Shown: positions 9,373 to 17,484, counted from the stretch's first letter. The stretch: 64,000 nucleotides of DNA from Hymenobacter wooponensis (GCF_004745865.1 NZ_SRKZ01000004.1:496001-560000); one strand, 5' to 3'. The notes: generated by a model not told the origin, from the letters alone. Made by a program: numbers and translations.

Positions 9373-10001
9373 GAGGAGGTAGGAAGTAGCGTGGGCAAGC
9401 GCTCCAGAAAAGCCAGAGCCGTAGTGGCGGGGTCGGGGGAGGCTGAAATGGCTCCCGATACCGCCACGCCGTGCAGACCCGTAGCCACCAGCGGGGACAC
9501 ATCTGCCAGCGTTATGCCGCCAATACCAACGATGGGCGTCGTGATTCCCGCGGCCCGGCACTGACCTAGCAGAAGCTCGTAACCCGTAAGGCCCAGAATT
9601 GGGCTTAGCTTCTCCTTGGTAGCAGTGAAGCGAAATGGCCCTAGCCCTATGTAGTCTACACCGGCTGCCTCTAGCCGCTCAACGTCAGCAAACGTGTTGG
9701 CTGTGCCACCAATAATAAAATCGGGCCCGAGAATGGCGCGGGCTTCCGTCGGCGCCATATCTTCTTTGCCGAGGTGCACCCCATCGGCCCCAATTTCTAC
9801 AGCTAGCTGCGGATTGTCGTTGATGATGAGGGTTGCGCCGTAGCGCTGGCACACCTGCTGAGTGGCCAGCGCCCGTTGCTTCCACTCGGCATACGCCAAG
9901 TTTTTTACACGCAACTGCACCCACCTCACGCCCCCCGCGCAAGCCTGTTCGGCCTGCTCCGCCGAAGCGGTAATAAACTGTAGGTTATTGATCTGTTTCA
10001 T
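9369..10001 (-). CDS. thiE: Thiamine phosphate synthase ThiE
   Basis: A 210-residue TIM-barrel enzyme joining HMP diphosphate and thiazole phosphate to thiamine phosphate. The diagnostic sites are present: VQLRVKN, IINDNPQLA, GVHLGKEDM, GLGPFRFTATKEK and GIGGI for the phosphate. This is the canonical ThiE, in contrast to the diverged copy at 6780. It lies 9 nt after thiD, and its stop overlaps the thiG start. Cytoplasmic, expressed from the TPP-riboswitch operon. Confidence 0.95.
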   Translation of the reverse strand: MKQINNLQFITASAEQAEQACAGGVRWVQLRVKNLAYAEWKQRALATQQVCQRYGATLIINDNPQLAVEIGADGVHLGKEDMAPTEARAILGPDFIIGGTANTFADVERLEAAGVDYIGLGPFRFTATKEKLSPILGLTGYELLLGQCRAAGITTPIVGIGGITLADVSPLVATGLHGVAVSGAISASPDPATTALAFLERLPTLLPTSS

Positions 10002-10010
10002 CCAAGGAAC

Positions 10011-10763
10011 TCAAAAATGATAGCCAAGTAGGCCAGGGTTGCTGGCCAAAACCCGGGTGGTGTACTCCTTCCCCAGCCGACAGGCGGCTGGCAGCGGCTG
10101 CCCTTTCGCCAGCTCCGCCGTAATGGCCGCCGATAACACGCAGCCGCTCCCGTGCTTCTCCCCATTCGGTAGGCGCGGAGCCGGGAAGGAGTGCTGCTGC
10201 CCATCTAGGAATAAAACGTCTGTGGACTGTGCCCCCTCCTGGTGCCCGCCTTTTAGCAGCACCGGACAAAATGCACTGACCGCCGCCGCTGCTTCCTCAG
10301 CGGAAGTGCTAGGCCACAGGCGCAGCATTTCGGGCCGGTTAGGCGTGAGCAAGGCTAGGCCAGTGCACACCTTGCGCACGAGTTCCTGCGGCGGCCCGGC
10401 ATGAAAATCGAAGCCGGCGCTGGCTTGCAGCACCGGGTCCCAAACCACCTGCACCCGTGGGTTTTGCTCCCGCAGCCAGCTCAGGAGTTGTGGCAGTTGG
10501 GCCAGGCTTTCTATCAGGCCAATTTTAACATACCCGATAGCAAACCGAGCAAACAGCAGTTGGGCCTGCGCGCGCACTTCTGTAGGCGCCACCCAACTCA
10601 CGCCTTCAAACTGCACATCGTTCTGTACCGTCAGGGCCGTGCACACGCCTAGGCCATAGACGCCAAGTGCCTCCATGGTTTTGCTATCGGCCAGCAAGCC
10701 GGCCCCACCGCTGGGGTCAAAACCGGCTATACTCAGGGCATAAGGGCGAGGCTGCTGGGGCAT
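10011..10763 (-). CDS. thiD: Hydroxymethylpyrimidine/phosphomethylpyrimidine kinase ThiD
   Basis: A ribokinase-fold kinase of 250 residues that phosphorylates HMP and HMP-P to HMP-PP. Motifs in order: SIAGFDPSGGAGLLAD at the N terminus (substrate site), DPVLQASAG, LLTPNRPE, VLLKGGH and HGSGCVLSAAI, which includes the GSGC anion hole and the catalytic region. Complete length for the family. It is separated from thiC by 137 nt that contain a REP-like inverted repeat, and is closely followed by thiE. Confidence 0.95.
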   Translation of the reverse strand: MPQQPRPYALSIAGFDPSGGAGLLADSKTMEALGVYGLGVCTALTVQNDVQFEGVSWVAPTEVRAQAQLLFARFAIGYVKIGLIESLAQLPQLLSWLREQNPRVQVVWDPVLQASAGFDFHAGPPQELVRKVCTGLALLTPNRPEMLRLWPSTSAEEAAAAVSAFCPVLLKGGHQEGAQSTDVLFLDGQQHSFPAPRLPNGEKHGSGCVLSAAITAELAKGQPLPAACRLGKEYTTRVLASNPGLLGYHF

Positions 10764-10783
10764 TTGAAGTAAGAAGTTAGACT

Positions 10784-10883
10784 GTCATGCTGAACGGAGT
10801 TGAAGCATCTCCCGCTTCGTTGAATCACTTCTAGGCCAGTTGAATAGCCAGAGGTAGAGATGCTTCGACAAGCTCAGCAGGAC
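10784..10883. repeat. REP-like imperfect inverted repeat between thiC and thiD
   Basis: Left arm 10784-10811 begins GTCATGCTGAACGGAG and ends GAAGCATCTC. Right arm 10857-10883 begins GAGATGCTTCGACAAG and ends TCAGCAGGAC. The arms are imperfect reverse complements around about 45 nt that include CTAGGCCA. Such elements (GAGATGCTTCGACAAGCTCAGC type) are, from general knowledge, dispersed intergenic repeats in this lineage. In the thi transcript it would fold into a long hairpin and could tune mRNA stability between cistrons. Confidence 0.7.
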
Positions 10884-10900
10884 GGTCTTTTGAATACCAT

Positions 10901-12772
10901 CTACAGGTATATCTCGCTGCCTTTCTCCACGAACTCACGGGCTTTCTCGGCTAGGCCATGCGTCAGTGCCTCATCGGGCTGAACCTCCTGCTTGGCGGCA
11001 AAGTCGCGGACTTCCTGCGTGATTTTCATGGAGCAGAAATGCGGGCCGCACATGGAGCAGAAGTGGGCCACTTTGGCACCCTCGGCGGGCAGGGTTTCGT
11101 CGTGGTACTCGCGGGCCGTGTCGGGGTCGAGGGAGAGGTTAAACTGGTCTTCCCACCGGAACTCGAAGCGGGCTTTGCTCAGGGCGTTGTCGCGGTACTG
11201 GGCTCCTGGGTGGCCTTTGGCCAGGTCGGCGGCGTGGGCGGCAATTTTGTAGGCGATGACGCCGTCCTTCACGTCCTGCTTGTTGGGGAGGCCTAGGTGC
11301 TCTTTCGGCGTCACGTAGCAGAGCATGGCCGTGCCGAACCAGCCAATCATGGCCGCTCCAATGGCCGAAGTGATGTGGTCGTAGCCGGGAGCAATGTCGG
11401 TGGTCAGCGGGCCCAGCGTGTAGAAGGGAGCTTCGTGGCACTCCTTCAGCTGCTTTTCCATATTCTGCTTGATCAGGTGCATGGGCACGTGGCCGGGGCC
11501 CTCAATCATTACCTGCACATCGTGGGCCCAGGCAATTTTGGTGAGCTCACCCAACGTTTCCAGCTCCGCGAACTGGGCTTCGTCGTTGGCGTCGGCAATA
11601 GAGCCGGGGCGTAGGCCATCCCCCAGGGAAAATGCCACGTCGTAGGCCTTCATAATCTGGCAGATTTCCTCGAAGTGGGTGTAGAGGAAGTTCTCTTTAT
11701 GATGCGCCAAGCACCATTTGGCCATAATTGAGCCACCCCGCGACACTATACCCGTCACACGCTTGGCTGTGAGCGGAATGTAGGGCAGCCGCACGCCAGC
11801 ATGAATCGTGAAGTAATCCACGCCCTGCTCGGCCTGCTCAATGAGCGTGTCGCGGAACAGCTCCCAGGTTAGGTCCTCGGCCTTGCCGTTCACCTTCTCA
11901 AGGGCCTGGTAAATAGGCACCGTGCCCACTGGCACCGGACAGTTGCGGATAATCCATTCCCGCGTCTCGTGAATGTTCTTGCCCGTGCTCAGGTCCATGA
12001 GCGTATCGCCACCCCAGCGGCAGCTCCATACGGCCTTATCTACCTCTTCTTCAATGCTCGACGTCACGGCCGAGTTGCCAATGTTGGTATTGATCTTCAC
12101 CAGGAAGTTGCGCCCGATAATCATGGGCTCGCTCTCCGGGTGGTTGATGTTGGAAGGAATAACGGCCCGACCGGCCGCTACTTCGGCGCGCACGAACTCC
12201 GGCGTAATGTGGCCCTGCGGCGTGTTGGCCCCAAAGCTGTGCCCCTGGTGCTGTACTTTGAGCACATCATCGGCCGCCAGGGCATCAATCCGCTGGTTTT
12301 CCCGGATAGCAATGTACTCCATCTCGGGCGTGATAATCCCCTGTTTGGCATAATGCAGCTGGCTTACATTCAGGCCCTCCTTGGCCCGGAAAGGCCGCCG
12401 GATGTGCTCAAAGCGCAGGTGATCCAGCGAGGCATCGGCGGCCCGCTGCTGCCCGTATTCTGAGGAAGTGCCGGGCAGCTCTTCTACGTCTCCGCGCTCC
12501 AGAATCCACTCCTCGCGTAGGCGCGGCAGGCCTTTCTTCAGGTCAATTTCAATGTTGGGGTCGGTGTAGGGTCCGCTGGTATCGTACACCGTTACGGGTG
12601 GGTTCTGCTCGGTGGGGTTCGTGAAGTCGAACTTGCGTTGGGTATCACTGAGGGTGATTTCGCGCATGGCCACCTGAATGTTGTGCAGCTGGCCAGGCAC
12701 ATAAATCTTGCGCGAGCCCGTCAGGGGCGCACGTTCCACCAGCGTTTGCTGGGGGGCATGGTCTTTTTTCAT
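10901..12772 (-). CDS. thiC: Phosphomethylpyrimidine synthase ThiC
   Basis: A 623-residue non-canonical radical SAM enzyme converting aminoimidazole ribotide to HMP phosphate. The C-terminal cluster motif is CSMCGPHFC (CxxCxxxxC). Other ThiC landmarks are MREITLSDT, YDTSGPYTD, GGDTLMDLSTG, HAGVRL, SRGGSIMAKWC, GDGLRPGSIADANDEAQ and MIEGPGHVPMH. ATG at 12772. It is the second gene of the riboswitch operon, 118 nt after thiS, with an inverted repeat in that gap. Full-length with intact motifs. Confidence 0.97.
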   Translation of the reverse strand: MKKDHAPQQTLVERAPLTGSRKIYVPGQLHNIQVAMREITLSDTQRKFDFTNPTEQNPPVTVYDTSGPYTDPNIEIDLKKGLPRLREEWILERGDVEELPGTSSEYGQQRAADASLDHLRFEHIRRPFRAKEGLNVSQLHYAKQGIITPEMEYIAIRENQRIDALAADDVLKVQHQGHSFGANTPQGHITPEFVRAEVAAGRAVIPSNINHPESEPMIIGRNFLVKINTNIGNSAVTSSIEEEVDKAVWSCRWGGDTLMDLSTGKNIHETREWIIRNCPVPVGTVPIYQALEKVNGKAEDLTWELFRDTLIEQAEQGVDYFTIHAGVRLPYIPLTAKRVTGIVSRGGSIMAKWCLAHHKENFLYTHFEEICQIMKAYDVAFSLGDGLRPGSIADANDEAQFAELETLGELTKIAWAHDVQVMIEGPGHVPMHLIKQNMEKQLKECHEAPFYTLGPLTTDIAPGYDHITSAIGAAMIGWFGTAMLCYVTPKEHLGLPNKQDVKDGVIAYKIAAHAADLAKGHPGAQYRDNALSKARFEFRWEDQFNLSLDPDTAREYHDETLPAEGAKVAHFCSMCGPHFCSMKITQEVRDFAAKQEVQPDEALTHGLAEKAREFVEKGSEIYL

Positions 12773-12814
12773 CAGAAGAAATGTGGGATGAGTGTGACAG
12801 CAGGAACTAGGCCT

Positions 12815-12888
12815 GTCCTTCCAGGCGCGGCAAGCTTTCTGGCTTGGCTCTGGGCATTACTCAGCGTCCTGCCCGCGTTCAGAAGGAC
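12815..12888. repeat. Imperfect inverted repeat between thiS and thiC
   Basis: GTCCTTC at 12815-12821 pairs with GAAGGAC at 12882-12888. The adjoining GC-rich stretches (GGCGCGG and CCCGCGTTC) extend the stem imperfectly. It fills most of the 118-nt gap between the two cistrons and would be an RNA hairpin in the thi mRNA. It is not a copy of the repeat at 10784. Confidence 0.5.
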
Positions 12889-12890
12889 TA

Positions 12891-13094
12891 TTAACCGCCT
12901 TGGGTTGCGCGGATAATCGTAACGCGGTCGTTGGATTGCAGGGTGTAGCTGGCCCATTCCGGCTGGGCCACCACCGTATCGTTCACGGCCACGGCTAGGC
13001 CACGCTTGCCGGCTAGTTGCAGGTCGGTCATTACCTCCGCCACGGTGCGGATCTCCGCGGCCTCTTGCGGCGTATTGTTGACATAGTAGATCAT
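12891..13094 (-). CDS. thiS: Sulfur carrier protein ThiS
   Basis: A 67-residue ubiquitin-like protein ending in GG, the site of C-terminal adenylation and thiocarboxylation. It carries sulfur to ThiG. The conserved region includes LAVAVND and DRVTIIRATQGG. It is the first gene after the TPP riboswitch, with about 91 nt between element and start. The adenylyltransferase ThiF that activates it is not found in this window, so MoeB or a ThiF elsewhere must do so. Confidence 0.93.
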   Translation of the reverse strand: MIYYVNNTPQEAAEIRTVAEVMTDLQLAGKRGLAVAVNDTVVAQPEWASYTLQSNDRVTIIRATQGG

Positions 13095-13185
13095 TCAACC
13101 AAAAGTTAGTTGACAGAAAATCAGACTATAAACAATAGGCAGCGAGGCTCACAGCCACACCTGTGGCCGCAATGCACTCTGGTAC

Positions 13186-13260
13186 TTTTCCCTTCGCAGG
13201 TATCAGCCTGATCAGGTTCAAAGGGTATCATCTCAGTCCTGGCTAGCAGGACACCCCTAA
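13186..13260 (-). promoter_or_regulatory. TPP riboswitch (thi-box)
   Basis: Read on the minus strand, the element contains AGGGGTG (13252-13258), CTGAGATGATACCC (13223-13236), TGAACCTGATC (13210-13220) and TACCTGCGAAGGGA (13189-13202), the conserved thi-box core in correct order and spacing. Thiamine diphosphate binding should lower expression of thiS-C-D-E-G-H. Downstream there is a GCCACA/TGTGGC hairpin (13154-13167) but no clear U-tract, so control of translation initiation or anti-termination cannot be distinguished. Confidence 0.95.
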
Positions 13261-13416
13261 AGTTTACGACGCTAACATAGGCGGTCATTCGGCAACCGCC
13301 AAATAAATAATTCCGGCCTGGGAGGTCCTCTCCTACCCAGTGGCCTACAACGTTGCTACGGATGCAGCTCGCTTTATTAGACTTCTAGGCTACTTCTAGT
13401 AATATACCGAAGACGC

Positions 13417-13452
13417 AAAAAGCCCCGTCCTGCATGCAAGACGGGGCTTTTT
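13417..13452 (-). terminator. Rho-independent terminator of the 125-residue protein gene
   Basis: AAAAGCCCCGTC (left, with a further A) and GACGGGGCTTTT pair around a 10-nt loop. A-tract on one side and T-tract on the other make it usable in both directions. It lies just past the stop at 13467. Confidence 0.85.
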
Positions 13453-13466
13453 GTATTGCTACTGGC

Positions 13467-13844
13467 CTAGCGACGACGGTCGTTGCGGTGAGCGGCTTCC
13501 CAACGGGCCCGCTCAGCACCAGTTACCCGGTGATTTTTAGCATACCCGTAGTTGAAGTCTCGGTCGTTGCGGTCGAATTCTCGGTCGTTACGGCCATAGT
13601 CCCGGTTATCGCGACGGTCGTCCCGACGATCATCGCGGTAGTCGTCGCGGCGAGCGGTGCGCTGGGCTGCTTCCCACCGGGCTTTCTCGGCGGGCGTTAC
13701 GCGGTGATTCTTATCGTAGCCGTAGTTGCTGTTGCGGTCGGTGCCGTACTTGGGTTTGTTGTCGTGATTAGGAAATGCGGGAGCGGCGAAGGCTGAGGAA
13801 GCAGTGAAGATCAAGGCAACAGCGGAAAGCAAGGAAGTTTTCAT
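13467..13844 (-). CDS. Small secreted Arg/Asp-rich repeat protein
   Basis: A 125-residue product with a clear signal peptide (MKTSLLSAV ... SAFAAPAF). The mature part contains two copies of a unit of about 23 residues, NYGY-x-KNHRVT-x-AE-x-ARWEAA, at residues about 39-61 and 96-118. They flank a central D/R/N-rich stretch with repeated DDRRD and DRND blocks. The mature protein is a polyampholyte, probably largely disordered between two helical units, in the periplasm or outside the cell. I do not recognise the family. It has its own terminator. It is divergent from the thi operon in function but on the same strand. Confidence 0.8.
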   Translation of the reverse strand: MKTSLLSAVALIFTASSAFAAPAFPNHDNKPKYGTDRNSNYGYDKNHRVTPAEKARWEAAQRTARRDDYRDDRRDDRRDNRDYGRNDREFDRNDRDFNYGYAKNHRVTGAERARWEAAHRNDRRR

Positions 13845-13958
13845 GAGGAAGGAAATTGGAGAAGGTTAATGAGAATCGACCTCGTAAGAAGCAGACTGTG
13901 AAATAGGTTAAGCGCTTAGTGGTCTTATTGCAAGCCAAGAGCCAGCTTTCCCTTTTAG

Positions 13959-14075
13959 CTGGCCTAGGCCAGTTTTACTCTACCAACCCCGCATTTCTAT
14001 CTGCTGCCTTACTCCTTTCCTCTACTTAGCCTAGTGTACTGCTCCTTCGTGGTCGTCTTACCCTGGCCTAGGCCA
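13959..14075. repeat. Two complete copies of the window-wide palindrome TGGCCTAGGCCA
   Basis: Perfect palindromes at 13959-13972 (14 bp, CTGGCCTAGGCCAG) and 14064-14075 (12 bp) lie about 105 bp apart in the gap between two minus-strand genes. Elsewhere the half-site CTAGGCCA or TGGCCTAG occurs over 50 times in the window. I infer they belong to one highly iterated motif class. Confidence 0.8.
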
Positions 14076-14077
14076 CC

Positions 14078-14122
14078 AAAAAGGGCGGAGAAGCTACGGC
14101 CGCCAAACCTGCTTCCCCGCCC
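14078..14122 (-). terminator. Terminator of asnA
   Basis: Read on the minus strand, GGGCGGGGAAGC pairs with GCTTCTCCGCCC with one mismatch, and TTTTT follows. It lies 28 nt beyond the asnA stop. Confidence 0.75.
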
Positions 14123-14149
14123 ATGCTGCTTTGAGCAGCTATTATTGGC

Positions 14150-15157
14150 TTACAACAGGCCTACACCACTCCCAGCCAATTCCTCGCGCACTGAGTCAGA
14201 CCAGATGCTTACTTGTACCTCCCCAATGTGCCCTTTGCGCAGCATGAACATGCACACCCTGCTCTGCCCGATGCCGCCACCGATGCTCTGGGGCAGCTCA
14301 TCCTTCAGCAGGCGCGAGTGAAACGACAGCTCCTGCCGATCCTCACAGCCGCGCAGGGCCAGCTGGCGCACCAGGGCGTGCTTATCCACCCGAATACCCA
14401 TTGAGGAAACCTCGAAAGAAGTTTGCAGCACTGGGTGCCAGAGCAGAATGTCGCCGTTCAGGCCGCGGTAGCCGGCAGCCGTTTCGGTACTCCAGTCGTC
14501 GTAGTCGGGGGCGCGGCCGTCGTGGGGTTCACCGTGGCTCAACTCGCCACCGATGCCCATCAGGAATACAGCGCCGTATTCTTTTACCGCCTCGTGCTCG
14601 CGCTCCTTGGGCGTGAGGGTGGGATATTGCTTAAGTAGGTCCTCAGCATGCAGGAACGTAATGCAGCCAGGCAGCACGGGCGTAATCTCTGGGTATTTCG
14701 TCGCAATGCGCGCCTCTGTGGTGCGCAGGGCCTCGTAAATGCGTTCTACCGTGGCCTGTAGAAACGCTACTGTGCGCTGCTCGGGCTGGATGTGCTTTTC
14801 CCAGTCCCACTGATCCACGTAGATGGAGTGGATGGGCGAGTAATCTTCATCGGGGCGCAGGGCGCGCATGTCGGTCAGCAGGCCCCGACCGGCTTCAATG
14901 CCGAGCTCCTGCAGGCGCACCCGCTTCCACTTGGCCAGGGAATGTACTACCACTGCGCGGCGCTCACCTAGCGCCTTAATCGGGAAGCCAACCGGGCGCT
15001 CAATGCCGTTCAGGTCGTCGTTGATACCGGTGCCATCCAGCACGGCAATCGGCGACGACACTTTACTGAGGTGCAATTGCGAAGCCAATTCCTTGGCAAA
15101 CGTCTCCTTCACAAAGCTGATGGCTTCCTCGGTTTTTAATAATTCCTGCGCAGTCAT
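14150..15157 (-). CDS. asnA: Aspartate-ammonia ligase AsnA
   Basis: A 335-residue enzyme of the class II aminoacyl-tRNA-synthetase fold that makes asparagine from aspartate, ammonia and ATP. Typical AsnA segments are present: VSSPIAVLDGTGINDDLNG (split here as a substrate motif), AVVVHSLAKWKR, GLLTDMRA, HSIYVDQWDWEK, GAVFLMGIGGEL and GGGIGQSR near the C terminus. Length matches the family. It stands alone with its own hairpin terminator. The upstream leader has a CTCCC/GGGAG hairpin near 15220-15240 whose role is unknown. Confidence 0.95.
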   Translation of the reverse strand: MTAQELLKTEEAISFVKETFAKELASQLHLSKVSSPIAVLDGTGINDDLNGIERPVGFPIKALGERRAVVVHSLAKWKRVRLQELGIEAGRGLLTDMRALRPDEDYSPIHSIYVDQWDWEKHIQPEQRTVAFLQATVERIYEALRTTEARIATKYPEITPVLPGCITFLHAEDLLKQYPTLTPKEREHEAVKEYGAVFLMGIGGELSHGEPHDGRAPDYDDWSTETAAGYRGLNGDILLWHPVLQTSFEVSSMGIRVDKHALVRQLALRGCEDRQELSFHSRLLKDELPQSIGGGIGQSRVCMFMLRKGHIGEVQVSIWSDSVREELAGSGVGLL

Positions 15158-15320
15158 GGCAATTATTGTTTATGGTTTTTGGAAAGGTTTTTATTTTCAA
15201 AAAGGCACACGAATTCCCTCCTCCCTGACGGGAGTTTTTTGAAATCCGATAAATTATTTGTGCTCGGGAAATCCTGTCTTGTTCTGTCTGCCAATAAGGC
15301 CAACCAAGGAAATAGGCACA

Positions 15321-15350
15321 AAAAAAGCCTTCCAACGTGTGGAAGGCTTT
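15321..15350 (-). terminator. Strong minus-strand rho-independent terminator
   Basis: On the minus strand AAAGCCTTCC pairs with GGAAGGCTTT around a 7-nt loop and is followed by seven T. It marks the 3' end of a transcript coming from 15375-15600, where only a small ORF or an RNA gene could be the product. Confidence 0.8.
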
Positions 15351-15374
15351 AAAAGAAAATCATTTACTGATTTT

Positions 15375-15569
15375 TCATTTCTCCAAAGGAGCAATAGCCT
15401 TCCAGACTCGAATATTATTATTCGAGTTATTATTCTGGAGATTATTGCGGAAGTGACGCATTATTGAGGTCTGGTTTTCGTCAGATGTATACAAGTATAA
15501 AAGACGTAAATTATTTATCCTAATTAACTCACGAATTAATTTTTCAACCGCAATACTTCCGTAGTTCAT
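15375..15569 (-). CDS. Possible small protein (64 codons) or structured RNA
   Basis: A 64-codon frame starting MNYGSIAVEKL and ending with an Asn-rich segment and IRVWKAIAPLEK. It is much more AT-rich than its neighbours and matches no family I know. What supports a transcript is the strong terminator 25 nt after its stop. Against a protein is a perfect inverted repeat inside it (CTCGAATA/TATTCGAG at 15407-15426) flanked by CCAGA/TCTGG, which suggests a structured RNA instead. Either a small gene or a noncoding RNA; the choice is open. Confidence 0.35.
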   Translation of the reverse strand: MNYGSIAVEKLIRELIRINNLRLLYLYTSDENQTSIMRHFRNNLQNNNSNNNIRVWKAIAPLEK

Positions 15570-15686
15570 AACTGCCTTACTCAGCGTCTGGAGGCGTTTT
15601 ATAGGATAGATGCCCCTAGCCGCTGCTGGGTAGGGCTAGGCCACCTCTTAGTCCTTCTATATAAAGTAGCCTGAGGTGGCCTAGTG

Positions 15687-17441
15687 CTAAAACCGGAGAC
15701 CTACGCTATAGCCAACCCATCCCAGTACGCGCGTCCGGGAGCTTCCCTCATCGAGCCAGAGCTTGCGGCCACTGCTTAGGTTGGAGTACACGCGCTGCTC
15801 AGCGGTATCAAAGCGTTGTGTAACGAGGACGCTCACAGTAGGACCTCCCACGATGCGCAAGTGCCCGCCAGCCCGCAATGGGGCTATGCCTACTAGCAGG
15901 CGCAGCTGATTGTGCAGGTTGAGGTCGGGCGTCCAGCCTTGTTGCTCCTCATTTACATGGAGAGATACGGCATCCAGGTTAACGCTGATGCGGTGCCGGG
16001 CCAACACCTCGGTTCCTACGCCGTAGCCCAGGGCCCAGCGCCGCTGCCCGCTGCCAAACCCATCGTAGGCGCCCGCAAAGAACGTATAGAAGGCAGCCGA
16101 ACCACCTAGTTTTAGGCTGGCCCCTACTGGCCACGTTTCGCTGTTGGTCACCTCAAACCGATGGTAGCCGTGGCGCACTAAATTGAACGGCGCAATGCTC
16201 ACCCCATCTACCGAATCGGCTATGTTAACCAGCCCGGCCAGCTGTAGGCCATGCACCGTGCCGGCGGCGTTTAATAAACCTGCCACTTGGGTCCCATGCA
16301 CTTCATGCAGAGACAGATTAAATAGCCCCGCCGCCTGCAGCGTTTTCGGCGACGCGGAAGTGGGTGCTGCCGCTTCGGTGGCTAGGCCAGTAACTGGGGC
16401 TTTGGCCGGACCCGCATAATTGAACAAGCCAGCCGTTTGCACTCCGGCTATGGGGCGGGTGGCAATATTGGAGAGCCCAGCTGCCTGCCAGCCTTTCCCC
16501 TCCCCACCTAGTACGTTCAGCAAGCCAGCTCCTTGAAAGCCATTCAAATGGCGGCCTACTACGTTGGCCAGCCCAGCTACCTGCACTCCCGAAACCGTAT
16601 CTCGGTCTACGTTAATGAGGCCGGCTGCTTCAAAGCCTTCAACTCCGGTTGCATAGCCTCCCAGTACATTCAAGGAAAGCGTATTCACGGTCTGCCCGCT
16701 ACGCAGACCATTCGAGCCCAACGGCCCAAAAAACGATACCTGCGCCTTTTTTGTGTACGTAGGCCTGTTATCAGCTGGGGCCTCAACTGCCGTAGCCACC
16801 GAGTCTTGGAGTTGCGCTGCCTTCACCGTGGCAGCCGAGTCAACCTGGGGCCCAGCGGCTGGCTTGCTTATAGGAGTGGCCGGGGGCGCATCGTTTGCGG
16901 CTGGCGCTTTTGGGTCTGTGGGCTTAGGGTGGGTTGTTGCAGTAGTTGGGGCGGCAGTTGGTTTTTGAGCAGTTGCCGGCTGCTTATTCTGCGAGGCCGC
17001 TGCCTTATTAGGCCTAGCCGTAGGAGTTGCGGGCTCATTGCCAGCGGCTCGATCGGTGGCGGCTTTGCTGATAGTAGGGACTCCTGTGGTAGGCTTGGGT
17101 GCAGAGCGGGGCTTGGCCGGCGCTGGGTGCAATACTATCTGGTCGCCCACTAGCTCATAGCCAATGTTTTTGTCGCGCAAAAGCTGATCAAGCACGGCCC
17201 GCAAAGGTTGGTTCTGCACGCTGAGCGTAACCGGCTGCCGCAGATTTAGGGCGGTATTGCTGTAGGAGATGCGCACGCCGTACTGTCGGTGCAGGGTGCG
17301 CAATACCGATTCGAGCGGGGCTTGATTGAAAGTTACGGTCACCTTGCGCTCCATTACGGAACCAGTGCGTACCTGAGCAAACGAGGGAGTGCCGGCGAGC
17401 GTGCAAAACACGCCAAGGGCCAGGCATATGCGGTTGCGCAT
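15687..17441 (-). CDS. STN-domain protein with AGL-x-N surface repeats
   Basis: 584 residues with a signal peptide ending SFAQ. Residues about 30-105 form an STN (secretin/TonB short N-terminal) domain: VTVTFNQAPLESVLRTL, YGVRISYS, VTLSVQNQPLRAVLDQLL. A long Ala/Pro/Thr/Lys-rich linker (about 110-220) follows. Then come about eight units with the core AGL-x-N (AGLINV, AGLANV, AGLLNV, AGLSNI, AGLFNY and so on), similar to LA_2272-type surface repeats. The C-terminal part has the aromatic/alternating pattern of a beta-barrel or beta-sheet outer-membrane region. STN domains normally sit on TonB receptors and contact FecR. Here the domain is on a separate protein 43 nt after fecR, so I infer a signalling role with it. 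Confidence 0.8.
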   Translation of the reverse strand: MRNRICLALGVFCTLAGTPSFAQVRTGSVMERKVTVTFNQAPLESVLRTLHRQYGVRISYSNTALNLRQPVTLSVQNQPLRAVLDQLLRDKNIGYELVGDQIVLHPAPAKPRSAPKPTTGVPTISKAATDRAAGNEPATPTARPNKAAASQNKQPATAQKPTAAPTTATTHPKPTDPKAPAANDAPPATPISKPAAGPQVDSAATVKAAQLQDSVATAVEAPADNRPTYTKKAQVSFFGPLGSNGLRSGQTVNTLSLNVLGGYATGVEGFEAAGLINVDRDTVSGVQVAGLANVVGRHLNGFQGAGLLNVLGGEGKGWQAAGLSNIATRPIAGVQTAGLFNYAGPAKAPVTGLATEAAAPTSASPKTLQAAGLFNLSLHEVHGTQVAGLLNAAGTVHGLQLAGLVNIADSVDGVSIAPFNLVRHGYHRFEVTNSETWPVGASLKLGGSAAFYTFFAGAYDGFGSGQRRWALGYGVGTEVLARHRISVNLDAVSLHVNEEQQGWTPDLNLHNQLRLLVGIAPLRAGGHLRIVGGPTVSVLVTQRFDTAEQRVYSNLSSGRKLWLDEGSSRTRVLGWVGYSVGLRF

Positions 17442-17484
17442 AGCAAATCAGTAAGTAAAAGTCAGAGATGAGAAGAACTGGCTG

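Noticed and set aside
9373..9561. 5' extension of thiG by 63 codons
   Set aside because: It overlaps the thiE coding frame, has no ThiG similarity, and ATG 9372 overlaps the thiE stop in the usual coupled manner.
10958..12463. Plus-strand ORFs opposite thiC
   Set aside because: Mirror frames of a complete, highly conserved gene.
12772..13098. 108-codon minus-strand ORF over thiS
   Set aside because: Out of frame with thiS, which has the riboswitch, correct length and C-terminal GG.
13095..13110. Promoter-like TAACTTTT just before thiS
   Set aside because: It is one base off the consensus and would bypass the riboswitch; chance match is more likely.
16533..17153. 206-codon plus-strand ORF opposite the STN-domain gene
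   Set aside because: Lies wholly antisense to a gene with signal peptide, STN domain and repeats; its composition is that of a shadow frame in GC-rich DNA.
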